Below, piece by piece: positions 1-13,043 of a stretch of DNA of 64,000 nucleotides. Below the pieces are notes generated by a model, which was not told the origin of the DNA, made no database searches, and saw only the letters and a program-made list of their open reading frames with translations. How positions within the stretch are numbered: position 1 is the stretch's first letter; the number at the start of each line of letters is the position of its first letter. The stretch lies in the NCBI GenBank assembly GCA_964006375.1, contig OZ023265.1, forward strand, positions 153,281,047 to 153,345,046, read 5' to 3'. Source of the stretch: Tillus elongatus (lineage: Eukaryota; Arthropoda; Insecta; Coleoptera; Cleridae). A program made the translations under genes and the position numbers.

Positions 1-772
<772 letters not shown>

Positions 773-3169
773 AACTTTTTAAATTTAAAATTGAAATGTT
801 TCGGGATTTTTTTGTAAGAATTCAGAAAAATTCAAATACTGAATTTATTCCATTTAACTGTTCCACACTGTATGTATGCATCTAGCTGCCGTTAGTTAAG
901 GAATTACTATATTTAGATGTATTCGAACTGACGATATGACCTGTATAAGCATTCTGAAAAAATTCAAGTTCGCATTCCATCAAGGAATTTAAAAAATAAA
1001 TGAAGATTTAGTTGAGAGAAAGAAACTAATGAAATTACTTTATCGTGGAGAAACTGTTCCCTCTATAGCTTACTCATTCTTTTCAACATTCTGTCTCACT
1101 CAGTTTAGTCAAGAAGTTGCTACGGCCGCCTGTTCTGAAATTTTAAAGAGCACACAGCCCTAAGTCATAAAGCAAGCACGTGTTCGGGCATAAAGTGTTT
1201 TTATTTTTTCCAGACTCTTTTATTGCCCGAGCTGCGACTTATTTTTTGTAAAAAAAATGTACTTTATACTTTATTAGGTGTGCATTTTAGGGTGAAGTAT
1301 ATGGTGTTGTAATTCCGAGTTGATTTTAATACTGGAAGGTTTTTATTAAAAGAACAATTCGGCATACTGAGCACGTTGACATTCCATTAAGTCGAAAATT
1401 CGAATTTCCGTCGCCGATGCTGAAATTAAAAGCATTTTTATCAAAAACAAGCTACTGAATTCATAATGATCGGTATAACTCACTCCTCGTTTTTTAATAC
1501 ATTCCGATTCTTGGTTTAGGTTAAATTAAAAAATCCGCAATTTGCATTCGGAAGCTCATAGGGTTTCATTCTTCTTCAGATATAATTTTACTGAATAGCC
1601 AAATAGATTTGCTTAAATTTTTATTAAAACAGGGTTATTCTTCCAAAGTTTAAACATTTTTAAGCAATGCCTAGGAATTTCGGCTTCTATCGAGCCATCG
1701 TCAGCGATCCCTCTCTAAAAATACGGAAGTAGTTGTGTCAGAAACTAAGTTTCTGGTGGGTAGTATGCTGCACTACATTTAAGAGTGCAAAAGTGAACAT
1801 TAAAAAAGCCGAAAGGTTAAAATGCAAGTAGCAAAATCCAAAATACAAGAAGCCCTGTAATCTAAACATCAACCAGTTGAGCAAATACTATATAATGACA
1901 ATACGGGACACTCCTATGCTTTATCATTGCTGATATTTGTGATAAGTACACTAGCGCCACCTCGCGTGAAGTACTGACAACTGAGCGGGTAATTTGAATT
2001 GTATATTTACCTGAATATTCTTAATTTAGACAACTGGTTTATTATAGATGAATATAAAAACTTGTACATGACAAAACAGTGAAAATTTTCTGATTATATA
2101 GTTATAAATAGAATTTGTACCAACAATAAGCTTGAAACCTAAACGAATTCAGCATGAATAATTCTGCAAATTTCTTTTACCCATAATCTTATTTCATCAT
2201 AATTTAAGGTACTACCTTGAAACCGTCGTTAAACTACTATTTCAAGGGTAGGTATAGGAATGTACTGAAAGCTGTTTCTGAGGATATTAAGTTACAATCT
2301 GTATTTACCTATAAATAATTGTTCTAGGTATAAATGGTAGCACAGTACCCTATTTGCTATATCTCTGCATGAAAATTGTCTTATTAATCTAATATTTTAA
2401 AATACGTAACTGATATACTTAGTACATAATTAAGAAATTGTGCAGATGAATGGTGAGACTAACTCTTACTTCCGTGAATAAATCTATTATAGGGCTGAAT
2501 CTGCTATTTCTACTTGTCTCTTCAAAAACTTGTCCTGGGAAGATAATTAAAAGCCTTTACCAAGTAAAATAATCTTAAATGTGAAAAAATATGACAATTT
2601 ATGCCATACTGAAATAAAAAAGGACACAGAAGAATATAGAAAAACAGTTTTCTTATATCATTTATTATTAATGCAAAACATTTTTGCCTTCATATTTCTT
2701 TTTTTTTTTTTTGATGCACTGGAAGACAAGTTATGATTGAAGCCTTTCAACCATCCGTTTACGAAGTTTATCTATAAATAGGTACATGATGGTAAATATT
2801 ACACAATAAATGATCTTCTGCGAACTGTACATATTGGCATAAAAGAGAATCTGAATTTGTCTTCTGCTTCAAATCAAATTCACGTTTTGCGATCCTTTAG
2901 AAACCTATGAAATGTCTTTGATAGATTTAGCACGTTATAATTCGAACAATTATAGATTGCACACACCCAAACACTAACATTCATTGTAAAAAAACACAGC
3001 TCAAACTTAATTATACACAGTTAAACACCAGAAATTGCTAGTGTTAAACGTTCTTGAACGACGTAACATCAGTAATATCCACTAGGGGCGCTGTTATTCT
3101 TGAAACACAGAAATATGCCGCCAGTAGGCGGTGTTCTAAGCTTGTTTCTAAAAAGTTTTTTTAAAGAGT
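773..3169. other. No gene recognised
   Basis: About 2.4 kb of AT-rich DNA with no recognisable coding region, RNA gene or repeat boundary. A poly-T run lies near 2698-2713. A TATA-rich landscape and short open frames only. Confidence 0.6.
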
Positions 3170-3634
3170 CTGGACGCAGCAAGTGCGTTATGGCAGTTAA
3201 TTTTCATAGAAATAATCTGGCACAAAATATTTTTTTAGAACTTTTCCTTCTTTTATCATAGAAATATGAATGTTAGTTTATAGTCTACTTTTATCTCATA
3301 AACCTACCTACCAAATTTGGTTACCACAGCTTTTTTATTTTTTGATAAAATTTTTTCGATAGAAAACAAAATTTTCCCGGAATACCGGTTCAGATTTTCC
3401 TGGCTAACGAACTTATCCAAGTCACTTACAAAAGGAAAGCACATGCCAAACTTTATCGAAATTGGCGTATTATTTTTTGGGTTATCTCTGTGATACATAT
3501 ATACATATAAAAATTGAAACTGACCCCCGGATATAGGTTCTAGGGGTCCTAGTCCACACTCATTTAATTTTTTTATAAAATTTAAAAGTCGGGATCTCCA
3601 CAATAGTAATTTTTGTAAGAAAATTCACTATGGT
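3170..3634 (-). mobile_element. Short complete HLE (minus)
   Basis: Read on the minus strand, the head (hairpin with TTCACTA, about 3595-3634; GGGATCTCC; GAACCTATATCCGGGGG) is followed by a vestigial TA stretch at 3496-3510, a body with GTTCGTTAGCCAGGAAAATC, and a tail whose hairpin ACGCA-GCAAG-TGCGT lies at about 3173-3189. The TA array has shrunk to about 15 bp, so the element is only about 465 bp. It is non-coding; an open frame across it is incidental. Confidence 0.7.
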
Positions 3635-4892
<1,258 letters not shown>

Positions 4893-4936
4893 TAGCGAAT
4901 TTTCTTAAAAAAAAAATCACTAATGAGGAGATGTGT

Positions 4937-4940
<4 letters not shown>

Positions 4941-5017
<77 letters not shown>
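4941..5017. repeat. (TA)n, left half of a split array
   Basis: TA array between the HLE head and the left end of the mariner-type element at 5018. It pairs with 6997-7067. Confidence 0.97.
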
Positions 5018-5020
<3 letters not shown>

Positions 5021-5355
5021 GGTTGCGCATTGAGAACCAAACAGACTGATTTGCGTCCAGAGAATTTTTTTTTAAGAAACGCTGAAACACGTCAATTTTA
5101 ATATTGAGGGGGACATGTTTTAATATAAAACTCAACTTTGTCACATCAACCCCTCAAGGGTGGTGACAACAACCCTTATATTTTAAATAGGGAACACGGC
5201 TCGTGTTACATTATTTGAAAGCTCTCTCTTTTCAGAATTCAGCAAACAATTTTTTTGGAAGTTTTATAAACTCGTTTGAAAGTTATTCGCAGTTGGAGTT
5301 GCAAGAACGTATTTAATTCATTCATCATAAAAAAAAAACCAAACGTTCAAAAATA

Positions 5356-5551
5356 TTTATTCAGTTAAGTAAGTGCTCAAATTGTTGACCACACGCTTCC
5401 ATACAAAAGTACAAATTTTGTTCAAAACCAGCTCTGCCATTCTGGAGCAAATGTTTATTCAGTTAAGTAAGTGCTCAAATTGTTGACCACCCGCTTCCAT
5501 ACAAAAGTACAAATTTTGTTCAAAACCAGCTCTGCCATTCTGGAGCATTTG
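5356..5551. repeat. 98-bp tandem duplication in the transposase 3-prime end
   Basis: Units 5356-5453 and 5454-5551 are almost identical (both contain AAATTGTTGACCAC and CTCTGCCATTCTGGAGCA). They duplicate the last codons of the transposase, so the stop codon and the LLN end occur twice. Confidence 0.9.
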
Positions 5552-6533
5552 TGGAGTTATTAGACGGCATTCTTCAACAATGCGTCGTCGTTGTTCTTCC
5601 CGAGACTCCGGTTCTGTTGCGAAAATTCTACTCTTTAAATGGACCCATAGAAAGAAGTCTAAAGGAGTTAAATCCGGTGATTTAGGGGCGCACTCAATAG
5701 TACCTCTACGCCCAACCCATTGCACTGGAAACTCTCTGTTCACAAACTCCTTAAAGCGTTGTGAAAAATGCGGAGGAGCTCCATCTTTTTGAAACACTAA
5801 TTGATTTAATTGATAGCCATCATCATTGTTAACAATGTCAATTAGTAGAGGGTAAACGATATCTTCTAGTAACTCCAAATACGTTTCGCCACTCAAATTG
5901 CCATCAAGAAAAGTTGGTCCGATTAAACGGTCTCCAAAAATGCCAGTCCAGACATTAAATTTCTGTGGAGTTTGAGTGTGGACTTTGTGAAAATTTCTTG
6001 GATTATTATCTACCCAATAACGACAATTATGACGATTGACTGTAGAGTTTAATAAAAACGTACACTCGTCTGAAAAACAGATATTGAACAGAAAGTTCCC
6101 GTTGTCAGCTATTCGTGCAGTCATAACTACACAAAACTCCAGCCGCCGATCAAAATCATCTTCATTCAAATGTTGTCTAAGATGGATTTTATACGGGTGA
6201 AATTTATGATGCTTCGATATTCGCTGAATAGTTCTCCTTTTGATGTTTGAAACAGTGGCCAATTTTGTCGTGCTCAAAGCTGGGTCTGCAGCAATGTGTC
6301 CTAAAACTTCAATCTCAGTAGTCTCATTTCTAACCGGAAATTCACATTCAGGATCCTGTTTTTTGTTAGCTACTGAACCACTTTGTCAAAACTTTGCAAT
6401 TAACTACAAAATGTATTTTCTGTTAACATGTCTGTTCGGATTTCGTTCATTAAACAAATTTGCGGTACGGTTGACAGTCATCGTTTTTAAAGAAAGTAAT
6501 TATTTCAACTCTTTCTTCTACATAATACACCAT
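5459..6533 (-). pseudogene. DUF4817-type mariner transposase, broken
   Basis: The transposase would cut and paste the element using a DDE/D catalytic core. The minus-strand start is the ATG at 6533 (MVYYVEERVEIIT). An early frameshift and a stop break the N-terminal helix-turn-helix, then a long frame from about 6277 to 5459 remains open. It shows KRRTIQRI (second HTH), WTGIFGD, FQKDGAPPHF (second catalytic Asp region) and KSPDLTPLDFFLW, and ends FEHLLN. Thirty-six residues lie between the Asp of KDGAPPH and the Asp of SPDL. The catalytic region is fairly well kept, but the gene cannot make a full-length protein. Confidence 0.85.
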
Positions 6534-6600
6534 TATGAAATTAATTTTTGGTAGTACTATCAAGTATCAAATCGACCGATAAACTGAAATAATAAACCGA

Positions 6601-6702
6601 ATTTCTCTCATTTCAATAAGAAATGTTGTGATAGTCAATTTTTTGTTTACAAACCAACAAAACATTGACTATCAGCACATTTCTTATCGGAATGAGTGAA
6701 AT
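6601..6702. repeat. Hairpin inside the mariner-type element
   Basis: Two arms of roughly 40 bp are inverted copies: ATTTCTCTCATTTCAATAAG at 6601 pairs with CTTATCGGAATGAGTGAAAT near 6702, with TTGACTATCA on both sides. The same hairpin occurs at 41258-41359 and 43447-43547 in the sibling copies, so it belongs to the family. Confidence 0.85.
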
Positions 6703-6992
6703 GCGTTTTTGCATTTTCAACTGTGAATAATTTTTAAACGACTTGATAAAACTTCCAAACAAATTAGCTTGCCGAATTTAGAAAAGAAAGAGCTTTCAAA
6801 TGATGTAACACTCGACCCATGTTCCCTATTTAAAATGTAAGGGTTGTTATCACCACCCTTAAGGGGTTGATGCGACAAAGTTGAGTTTTACGTCAAAACA
6901 TGTGCCCCTCAATATTAAAATTGACGTGTTTCAGCATTTCTTAAAAAAAAATTCTCTGGATGCAAATCGGTCTGTTCCGTTTTCAATGCGCC

Positions 6993-6996
<4 letters not shown>

Positions 6997-7067
<71 letters not shown>
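6997..7067. repeat. (TA)n, right half of a split array
   Basis: Continues the HLE TA array on the far side of the mariner-type insertion and leads into the HLE body at 7068. Confidence 0.97.
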
Positions 7068-7070
<3 letters not shown>

Positions 7071-7549
7071 ACCGCTAACTCAAAAAATAATGGACCAATT
7101 TTGATAAAATTTGGTAGATGCCTTCATTTTACTTGGCTTGGATAAGTTCGTTAGACACGCAAATCGGACCAGTTTTTCCAGGAAAATTTTTGTGTGTCTG
7201 AAAATAATAAAGGTATGGCAACCAAATTTGGTACTTAGATTTACACTATTAAACTTATCCTACAAGCAAAAATTCAGATCTCTATGTTGGTAGGAAAAAA
7301 ATTATAGACATTTAAAAATGGGTGCCACTGATTACCAGAGAAATGCACAAAACCAAAATATTTTGTGATGAAAACAAGATCTATTGTATATTACAGACAA
7401 ATATTAGGTTTTATTGACAAAAAAAGGTCAAGAAATAACAGGCAAAATTGCTTGGAAAATTTTATAATTTTTCTTCTTAAAATGTCACAAATACGGGCTA
7501 TGTAAAGCAAATGTCATAGTAAATGTGTTTTACAAAGCCGTTAGTGCTT

Positions 7550-7630
7550 GACAATGATGGTTGAAGCTGTAATTAAGTTACAGCTGATGGTTGAAGCTGT
7601 AACTTAATTACAGCTTCAACCATCATTGTC
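7550..7630. repeat. Perfect 36-bp inverted repeat
   Basis: Arm 7550-7585 (GACAATGATGG...TTACAGCT) is the exact reverse complement of 7595-7630, with a 9-bp spacer GATGGTTGA. Other HLE bodies (28670 and 32220 regions) have only the right-hand CAACC...CATTGTC part, so the left arm looks like a local inverted duplication. Confidence 0.93.
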
Positions 7631-7745
7631 CTTCATTTTACTAAAATATTTGCAGAAACTTCATTGGCAATAGACCCTTTCTCTGATGCTTTGGCTGTAG
7701 TTTCAGTTATAGAGTTTGTGGTTTAATAGTCTATACTTTTTCGCG

Positions 7746-7916
7746 AAGTTTCATAGAAAAAAATCGTTATTGAGAAGACCGCGACTGTAACATTTTCGAA
7801 ATATTTCCTCAAAGGAGTCCGAACTAGGCGCCTCCGGGGTCAATTTTGGTTTTTACATGTTTAGATGCATATAGGGTGGTGAATTTTTACTGTGAAGCTC
7901 AATATATCGGTTATTA
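7746..7916 (+). mobile_element. Second HLE head-like segment and downstream repeat
   Basis: The segment resembles an HLE head (ATTGAGAAGACCGCGAC; CTCCGGGGTCAATTTTGG) without a TA array. It continues into sequence shared with 32491-32790 (CAATATA..GTTATTA; then after the SINE, TGACAATCACAG and GGCCCATAAGTCGTTGGTGAT at 8390-8410). The SINE at 7917-8296 interrupts this shared repeat. Confidence 0.55.
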
Positions 7917-8296
7917 AACTTTTTGTCTTTTGTGAGTTTTTTTTATTTAATTTTTTTAACCTCGGCCTATTTCCGCGACTATGGCCAATCACCGACTACA
8001 GGAAGCAGTTTCACCTCACTATCCTGGAAATTTTGCCGAACCCCTGCCTTTCTGTAAGGAGGGTAGGGATCTTTAACGTGCCCAACATCGCATGGACACG
8101 GGACCGATGGATTTACCGCCCCTCCAAAGGGCGGAACGTGCAGACATTCAACTTGCTCAAATACAATGCCACAACCTCGGTTGATGTTAATTGTACAGTA
8201 TGTACTGAAAAAGAGGAAGGAGTACCCTGGGATCGAACACAGTACCCTTCGGTTCAGAGGCACACGTTCTTACCACTGAACCACCGAGGCTCTAAA
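7917..8296 (-). mobile_element. tRNA-derived SINE (family B)
   Basis: On the minus strand the element starts GAGCCTCGGTGGTTCAGTGG, an A-box-like match, with a B-box-like GTTCGATCCC about 50 bp on: the split RNA polymerase III promoter of a tRNA-derived SINE. The head looks most like tRNA-Gly. A conserved middle (CGTGCCCAACATCG; GGGCGGAACGTGC) follows, then an A-rich end. GGTTATTA flanks both sides (7909-7916 and 8297-8304), a likely target-site duplication. Comparison with 32640-32700, which lacks the insert, supports the boundaries. Sister copy at 12451-12802. Confidence 0.75.
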
Positions 8297-8304
8297 GGTT
8301 ATTA

Positions 8305-9282
8305 TACTAGATACAGGAAAATATTATAAAAAGTTATTTGACGGTTGTTTTGAGCTGCATCTTATAAAATTATGTTGACAATCACAGGGTGGCCCATAAG
8401 TCGTTGGTGATACAATATTTCTTTTTTCAATGGAACAGCCCACTTATTGTAGCATTATTGCATTTCCAGCCAATCTTAACGCATGCTCGTAAGGAGACAC
8501 CATTTATATCGCCCATCGTTTTCGAGTTATTTCAATTCGTTTTCAAATTTTTGCAATTTGGAACATATCAAAAATTATGATACGGTGTTTTTACCAGTGG
8601 AAATCGAAGTCCCATACGGGGTATTTAAACATGATATATTTGGGTTGTTTCACAAAATATGTGCTCCATAGAAAACAACTATTCACATCATTGAATTCTA
8701 CGTAAAAGGATCTATTGGAATTAGTTTTCACAGTTTTATTATCTCGTCATATAAAGGAGATACAGTGGGGTGCCTAAAAATGTCTTTTTTTTTCTGTAGC
8801 ACAAAAACAGAGAGTGCCATGTCAGTTTTGATTTCAGCATCATTAGTTTCACAAAAAAGTGGAACAGTATTGTGAAAAACTTCTATCTCTACTCATAAGC
8901 GAGAAAAAAACAATGGAATATAATGCATTGTATAGTTAGTTTGACTAACTGACCTGACCTGACCTAACAAAATCCAAAAAGCATCACCCCCGTAGTGCTA
9001 TTGAGCGAGTAACCCTACCTAGACACCAAAGTGGAAGAGGAGTGTTGGATATTGGTAAACAGTTAGACCAGCAGATATTAAACTTACGTACACATTTCCA
9101 CCAGCAGGCGGTTACTTTTGAATTACACCGTGTGTTGTGTCCTGGTATCGTTTAATCCGCACCCTCAGTGAGACTATCCCCGTGAGAGTTGGCGGCCAGC
9201 GTCACTTGTTTTCAGAGTTGTTGTGACAACAAATTAATGTCATGAAAAAAATAGAACTGTGATGAAAAATAAAGATGATATT
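8305..9282. other. No gene recognised
   Basis: Begins with about 100 bp shared with 32700-32790. The rest has no protein motif or repeat boundary I can name. Confidence 0.55.
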
Positions 9283-9469
9283 CCTCGTGTGCAGGAACTC
9301 CTTTACAACGAGCGGCGGACCCGTGGCCGAAGTGCACCACGTGCTTGTGAGCCAGTCACCAGCTCATACAGCTTCCTGGTCATTGTTGCAATACGTGCGC
9401 CTCGTGTGCAGGAACCCCTTTTGTAGCGAGCGGCGGACCCGTGCCCGAAGTGCACCACGTGCTTGTGAG
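9283..9469. repeat. Direct repeat of about 70 bp
   Basis: CCTCGTGTGCAGGAAC...GTGCTTGTGAG occurs at 9283-9351 and 9400-9469, 117 bp apart and nearly identical. It is GC-richer than its surroundings. It may belong to an unrecognised retroelement's non-coding part; there is no proof. Confidence 0.85.
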
Positions 9470-9744
9470 TGCATTGTCACCTAGACAATTGCATCACCGT
9501 GGTCACCCTCTTTGGACGCAGCCCCAGGTATCAGCGAGACTACCACGTGTCGATCACATCAGCCTACCTGTCCCAGTCTATTTGTAAGTCACCGTTTGTG
9601 GTATCGTTGTTGGGTCACAACACCCGTATTCACTTTGTACTTAAATTTATAACTAGTAGAATAAATCGTTATTGTTTTAACACGTACATCTATTATAAAT
9701 CTGTACCTACAAATAACAGTTCCTCTGGTCCTTCCGGCGTAGAG
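9470..9744. other. No gene recognised
   Basis: Moderate-GC sequence continuing from the direct repeat; contains AATAAA near 9660. I could not assign it; it could be the upstream part of the LINE remnant that follows or an LTR-like region. Confidence 0.4.
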
Positions 9745-10792
9745 TAACGGGTAATTAGACCAACCAGATTTGCTAACCTGTTTCTGAATCGCACACCGTG
9801 CCATATGCGAGGCACAATTAAAAAGGCTAAATACAAAGTTACATTCGGACTGATAATCTGTAAACTTGGATGTATAAGCTATGGGCGACATCTGAATGAG
9901 ACCTCCCAGATACATGTAGCCAAATTGGCTTCAAACTACTGGTTGATATCCGGACAGATGTTTCCAGAGACACGAATTTTTACTGGTCATACAAGACCAG
10001 GTCATCCCAACGAGAAACTAACTAAAGTATATAGTTGGAGATAATTCGGTCCCAGATGTCAAATATAGATTTGGGTGCCAGACATCAGAGACTATCCAGC
10101 GCGTCACCTGACGATGTCAAACGTTTGCTGCAACAGAGTGTAAAGGGAGGCACGACGCAGTTGCGAAAATACTTGACCAAGAACTGGCTCTGAAACTTGG
10201 ACTTTTAAATCTTAGTAAGTTGCCCTACTATAGATACACTTCTGAGCCTGTTATAGAAAACTCAGGATACAGGTTGTACTGGGATCGGACTGTACTCACA
10301 GACCAACTAGTTGTCCACAACAGGCCAGATATAATAATAAGTCCTGCAACCAAGTGACGCTGTTTGAATTGGCGATCCCGAGTACTAATAATCTAGAGAT
10401 AAAGTACAACGAGAAGATAATAAAGTAGAGAGACCTCGAGATACAGGTAGATAGACAGTGGAGGCCAGATAGTGTGCGAGTGATTCCAATTGGCATGTCG
10501 TCAAGTGGTGTAGTTCCTAAGGATCTTCAAGACAACATTAAGAGACTGGATCTTGGAGAACACCTTTACAATGTTATGCAGAAAGTGCTAATACTTGTAA
10601 GTGCCCACACCGTGCGGAGATTTCTGGGAAATGAGGATGTGTCGAGTTGTCGTTCAGGGCTTGATAACTTGGAAAGGGCTCCATCTGAGCTTAATCTTTT
10701 TGGTATCTGAGATACCTGGGATGAGTAAATGTTCCCTTTTGAGAGACTGTAAAAGCTCTACAGGCTAAAGTCTATAATAATAATAATAATAG
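9745..10792 (+). mobile_element. 3-prime part of a LINE with restriction-like endonuclease
   Basis: 5-prime-truncated non-LTR retrotransposon. The decayed C-terminal coding region is at about 10055-10710, followed by a short UTR and a simple AAT tail (about 10777-10792), typical of LINE 3-prime ends. The left boundary is uncertain. Confidence 0.65.
10055..10710 (+). pseudogene. LINE ORF C-terminus, zinc knuckle and RLE, broken
   Basis: The C-terminal tail of a retrotransposon polyprotein of the R2-like type, which nicks target DNA with a PD-(D/E)xK-type endonuclease. A knuckle-like FGCQTSETIQRVT...RCQ region is followed by KGRHDAVAKILDQELAL, then HNRPDIIIS (the RPD motif), and after a one-base frameshift LFELAIPSTNNLEI, and RVIPIGMSSSGVVPK, ending near FLGNED. 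In-frame stops occur near 10108 (TGA) and 10425 (TAG). The clade name is inferred from the motif order; the reverse transcriptase domain is absent. Confidence 0.7.
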
Positions 10793-11505
10793 CTACAAAG
10801 CTATGGATATTTCCAATTTAACACCATGAAGCTGCTTTGCCTAAAGGTAGGTAAGAAATCACTTCCTTCCTTCATTTGAAAGCAAGTTGCTCTAGTATGG
10901 AGAACGAAACCCTACTGAGCCGCGTCACGATGAATTAAAGAGAGTTTTATAGCTGCCACCCAGTCAGACGTTGTCAAAATGTATGCATTATACCGTTCGG
11001 AAAAGCCTGGGAAACGTCTATTAAAGAATGCTAATTTTCATCGATTTTCTCTTATATATTTTTCTAGCATCTTCGTCATTTCGCTCCATTTGAAAGAACA
11101 TTTCACAATGGATTTATAATAGCAGTGTTATCCTTCCTCGTTGATTTTCGATAAACAAAATGGTCAAAAAGTTTTGTTTACAGAGTTGAACGACCGTTTC
11201 CATACTGTATTATAATCTGTTATTTGCACTGCATCAATCTCCGAAGAGTCTTTTGTTTAGATATTATACAATATGATATATGGAATTATTTAGCTTGTTT
11301 GACGGATTTGAAAATGATATCTGAATTCGCTCGAAAGTTATTGCGCCTACTACAGGCAGACGTACAGGCCGACAGACCGACAGACAAAAATTTTTGGTCC
11401 AGAATCAAGTTTTCTATTTTTGGAGACCTTTTGCGCCATTTTAGCAAAAAAACATTCAACACCTAAATTAATTTCAGCACAGAATACCACATGTTTGATA
11501 ACATT
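10793..11505. other. No gene recognised
   Basis: AT-rich; contains a CAGACGTACAGGCCGACAGACC stretch near 11350-11375 of the sort found in old transposon remnants. Nothing is assignable. Confidence 0.5.
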
Positions 11506-11925
11506 GAAAGAAATGGGCCAGGACCGACAATTTACAAAATTGTTAGTTGGCTGTATACAGTCTCTATTTTATCACATTTTGTGTTATTTGGAGCTCTTGT
11601 GACAACATACTACATGGTTCCGCAACGAGATGGCGACTCCTGTCTTACATCTCGCTATGTGCTGTGAGGTTGGTTACGATAGCCGTATTACTTTATAGGT
11701 GTTTTCTCGCTGCATTTAGCATTCCGTAATGACGAGATCTAATTAGAGCGAAACCGGTCTAGGGTTCTAATTGTGGTGAGAATACAGCTAGCCTTACATA
11801 CATTGTCCGTATATTAGGGAAGAAATAGGCCAGGGCTGACAATTTACAAAATTGTTGGTTGGCTGTACACAGTCTCTATTTTATAACATTTTGTGTTACT
11901 TTGAGCTGTCGTGATAGCATACTTT
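11506..11925. repeat. Dispersed repeat family F, two copies
   Basis: The word GACAATTTACAAAATTGTT followed by CAGTCTCTATTTTAT and ACATTTTGTGTTA occurs at 11524-11585 and 11837-11897. The first copy extends to about 11660 (CATGGTTCCGCAACGAGATGGCG). A third, reverse copy at 16960-17125 shares ACATACTACCTGGTTCCGC on its minus strand. Non-coding; class unknown. Confidence 0.7.
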
Positions 11926-12020
11926 ATAGCACATCCAACCCAGTTCACAGTTACGCGGACGACAGCACCCTCCACTCCAATAAACAAGATAGCTAAGCCT
12001 GTCCCTTTAGACCAATTAGG
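11926..12020 (+). mobile_element. Fragment of the 48541-51620 LINE family
   Basis: CACATCCAACCCAGTTCACA and GCGGACGACAGCACCCTCCA match the YADD catalytic region of the LINE at about 50686-50775 with few changes, including the following TTAGACCAATTAG. Only about 95 bp remain, joined directly to an HLE body. Confidence 0.85.
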
Positions 12021-12272
12021 AGTTAGTCGTTAGTCAGGAAAATAGGACGAGGTTTTCTGCAAAAACTTTAAATTTCTATTCGAAAAAAAAATTAACTCAA
12101 AAAATAAAAAAGCTATAGTAACCAAATTTTGTAGGTAGGTTAACGATATAAAAAGTAAACTATACACCAAAATTTAGATTTCTATGTCACAAGAGAAAAA
12201 GTTATAATAAAATATTTTGTGCCAGATCATTTCTATGAAAATTCACTACCATAACGCACTTGCTGCGTCCAG
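12021..12272 (+). mobile_element. HLE fragment (body and tail)
   Basis: Starts abruptly at GTTAGTCAGGAAAAT, inside the family body, and runs to a good tail at 12238-12270 (AAAATTCACTACCATAACGCA, then CTTGC-TGCGTCC). It has no head or TA array. Confidence 0.75.
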
Positions 12273-12450
12273 GCTTTTTATTTGGTCTCCACTTATGAAT
12301 ATGATGAAATGAATGTTTTTTCAAATTTTCCAATATTTATATCCCTCAAGTATCTAAAAGTAATTATCAAGTCAACTGACCACAGCATGTATGACAACTT
12401 ACCCCGCTCCCGGTGCTAGTTGACTTACCCTGCACGGCAGTCTAAATATG

Positions 12451-12802
12451 CTTTTTTCTTTTCTTTAACGTCGGTCTATTTCCGCGACTATGGCCAATCA
12501 CCGACGCCAGGGAGCAGCTTCACCTCACTATCCTGGAAATTTTGCCCGAACCGCTGCGTTTCTGTAAGGAGGGTAGGGATTCTTAACGTGCCCAACATTG
12601 CATGGACACGAGACCGACAACTTTACGCGCCCTCCGAAGGGCGGAACGTGCACAGATTCAACTTGCTCAAATACAATGTCAGAACCTTGATTGATGTTAT
12701 TGTATAGTATGTACTGAAAAAGTGAAAGGAGAACGCTGGGATCCAACCCGAGACCCTTCGGTTCAGAGGCACACGTTCTGACCGATGAACCACCGAGGCT
12801 CT
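12451..12802 (-). mobile_element. tRNA-derived SINE (family B), second copy
   Basis: Same head (GAGCCTCGGTGGTTCATCGG on the minus strand), same middle (GGGCGGAACGTGC; CGTGCCCAACATTG) and same tail as 7917-8296. TCTAAATATG at 12441-12450 and TCTAATTATG at 12803-12812 form a likely 10-bp target-site duplication with one mismatch. The B box is mutated (GTTGGATCCC), so the internal promoter is probably weak. Confidence 0.75.
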
Positions 12803-13043
12803 TCTAATTATGGTGAAAACTTACATATCGGCTATATTGAAGCGATTTGACAATTAAATTTGAATACCTGAGTAAATTTGAAAAAGTGAAAGGAGAACGC
12901 TGGGATCCAACCCGAGACCCTTCGGTTCAGAGGCACACGTTCTGATCGATGAACCACCGAGGCTCTTCTAATTATGGTGAAAACTTACATATCGGCTATA
13001 TTGAAGCGATTTGACAATTAAATTTGAATACCTGAGTAAATTT
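12716..13043. repeat. 164-bp tandem duplication across the SINE head
   Basis: Units start at 12716 and 12880 and are nearly identical (one difference noted: CTGACCGATG against CTGATCGATG). Each contains the SINE head plus about 75 bp of flanking DNA (GGCTATATTGAAGCG), so the duplication happened after the SINE inserted. Confidence 0.92.

Larger units (their letters stand above)
5018..6998. mobile_element. Tc1/mariner-type element, family 1, copy a
   Basis: DNA transposon of about 1.98 kb sitting in a TA array, as expected for a family that targets TA. The left end is CAGGGTTGCGCATTG and the right end is CAATGCGCCACCCTA. The terminal inverted repeats are long: about 320 bp match, including CGTCAATTTTAATATTGAGG on the left (5090-5109) and its complement on the right. 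It contains a broken transposase gene on the minus strand, an internal 98-bp tandem duplication and a roughly 100-bp hairpin near 6601-6702. Related copies lie at 40963-41573 and 43154-44911. Confidence 0.85.
4893..7745 (+). mobile_element. HLE split by a mariner-type insertion
   Basis: The head at 4893-4940 (TTAGCGAATTTTC...ATCACTAATGAGGAGATG) runs into a TA array. A mariner-type element (5018-6998) follows, then more TA array (6997-7067), then the HLE body from 7068 (CACCGCTAACTCAAAAAATAAT; GGATAAGTTCGTTAGACACG). The far body carries the family words CCCTTTCTCTGATGCTTTGGCTG (7676-7698). No tail hairpin is seen; another head-like segment starts near 7746. The arrangement shows that the HLE existed before the transposon landed in its TA array. 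Confidence 0.72.

Noticed and set aside
9120..9740. LTR of a retrotransposon
   Set aside because: There is an AATAAA and a direct repeat, but no TG...CA ends, primer-binding site or gag/pol nearby.
10109..10132. Hammerhead-like CTGACGATG near CAAACG
   Set aside because: No stem II and no GAAA box; it lies within LINE coding remnants.
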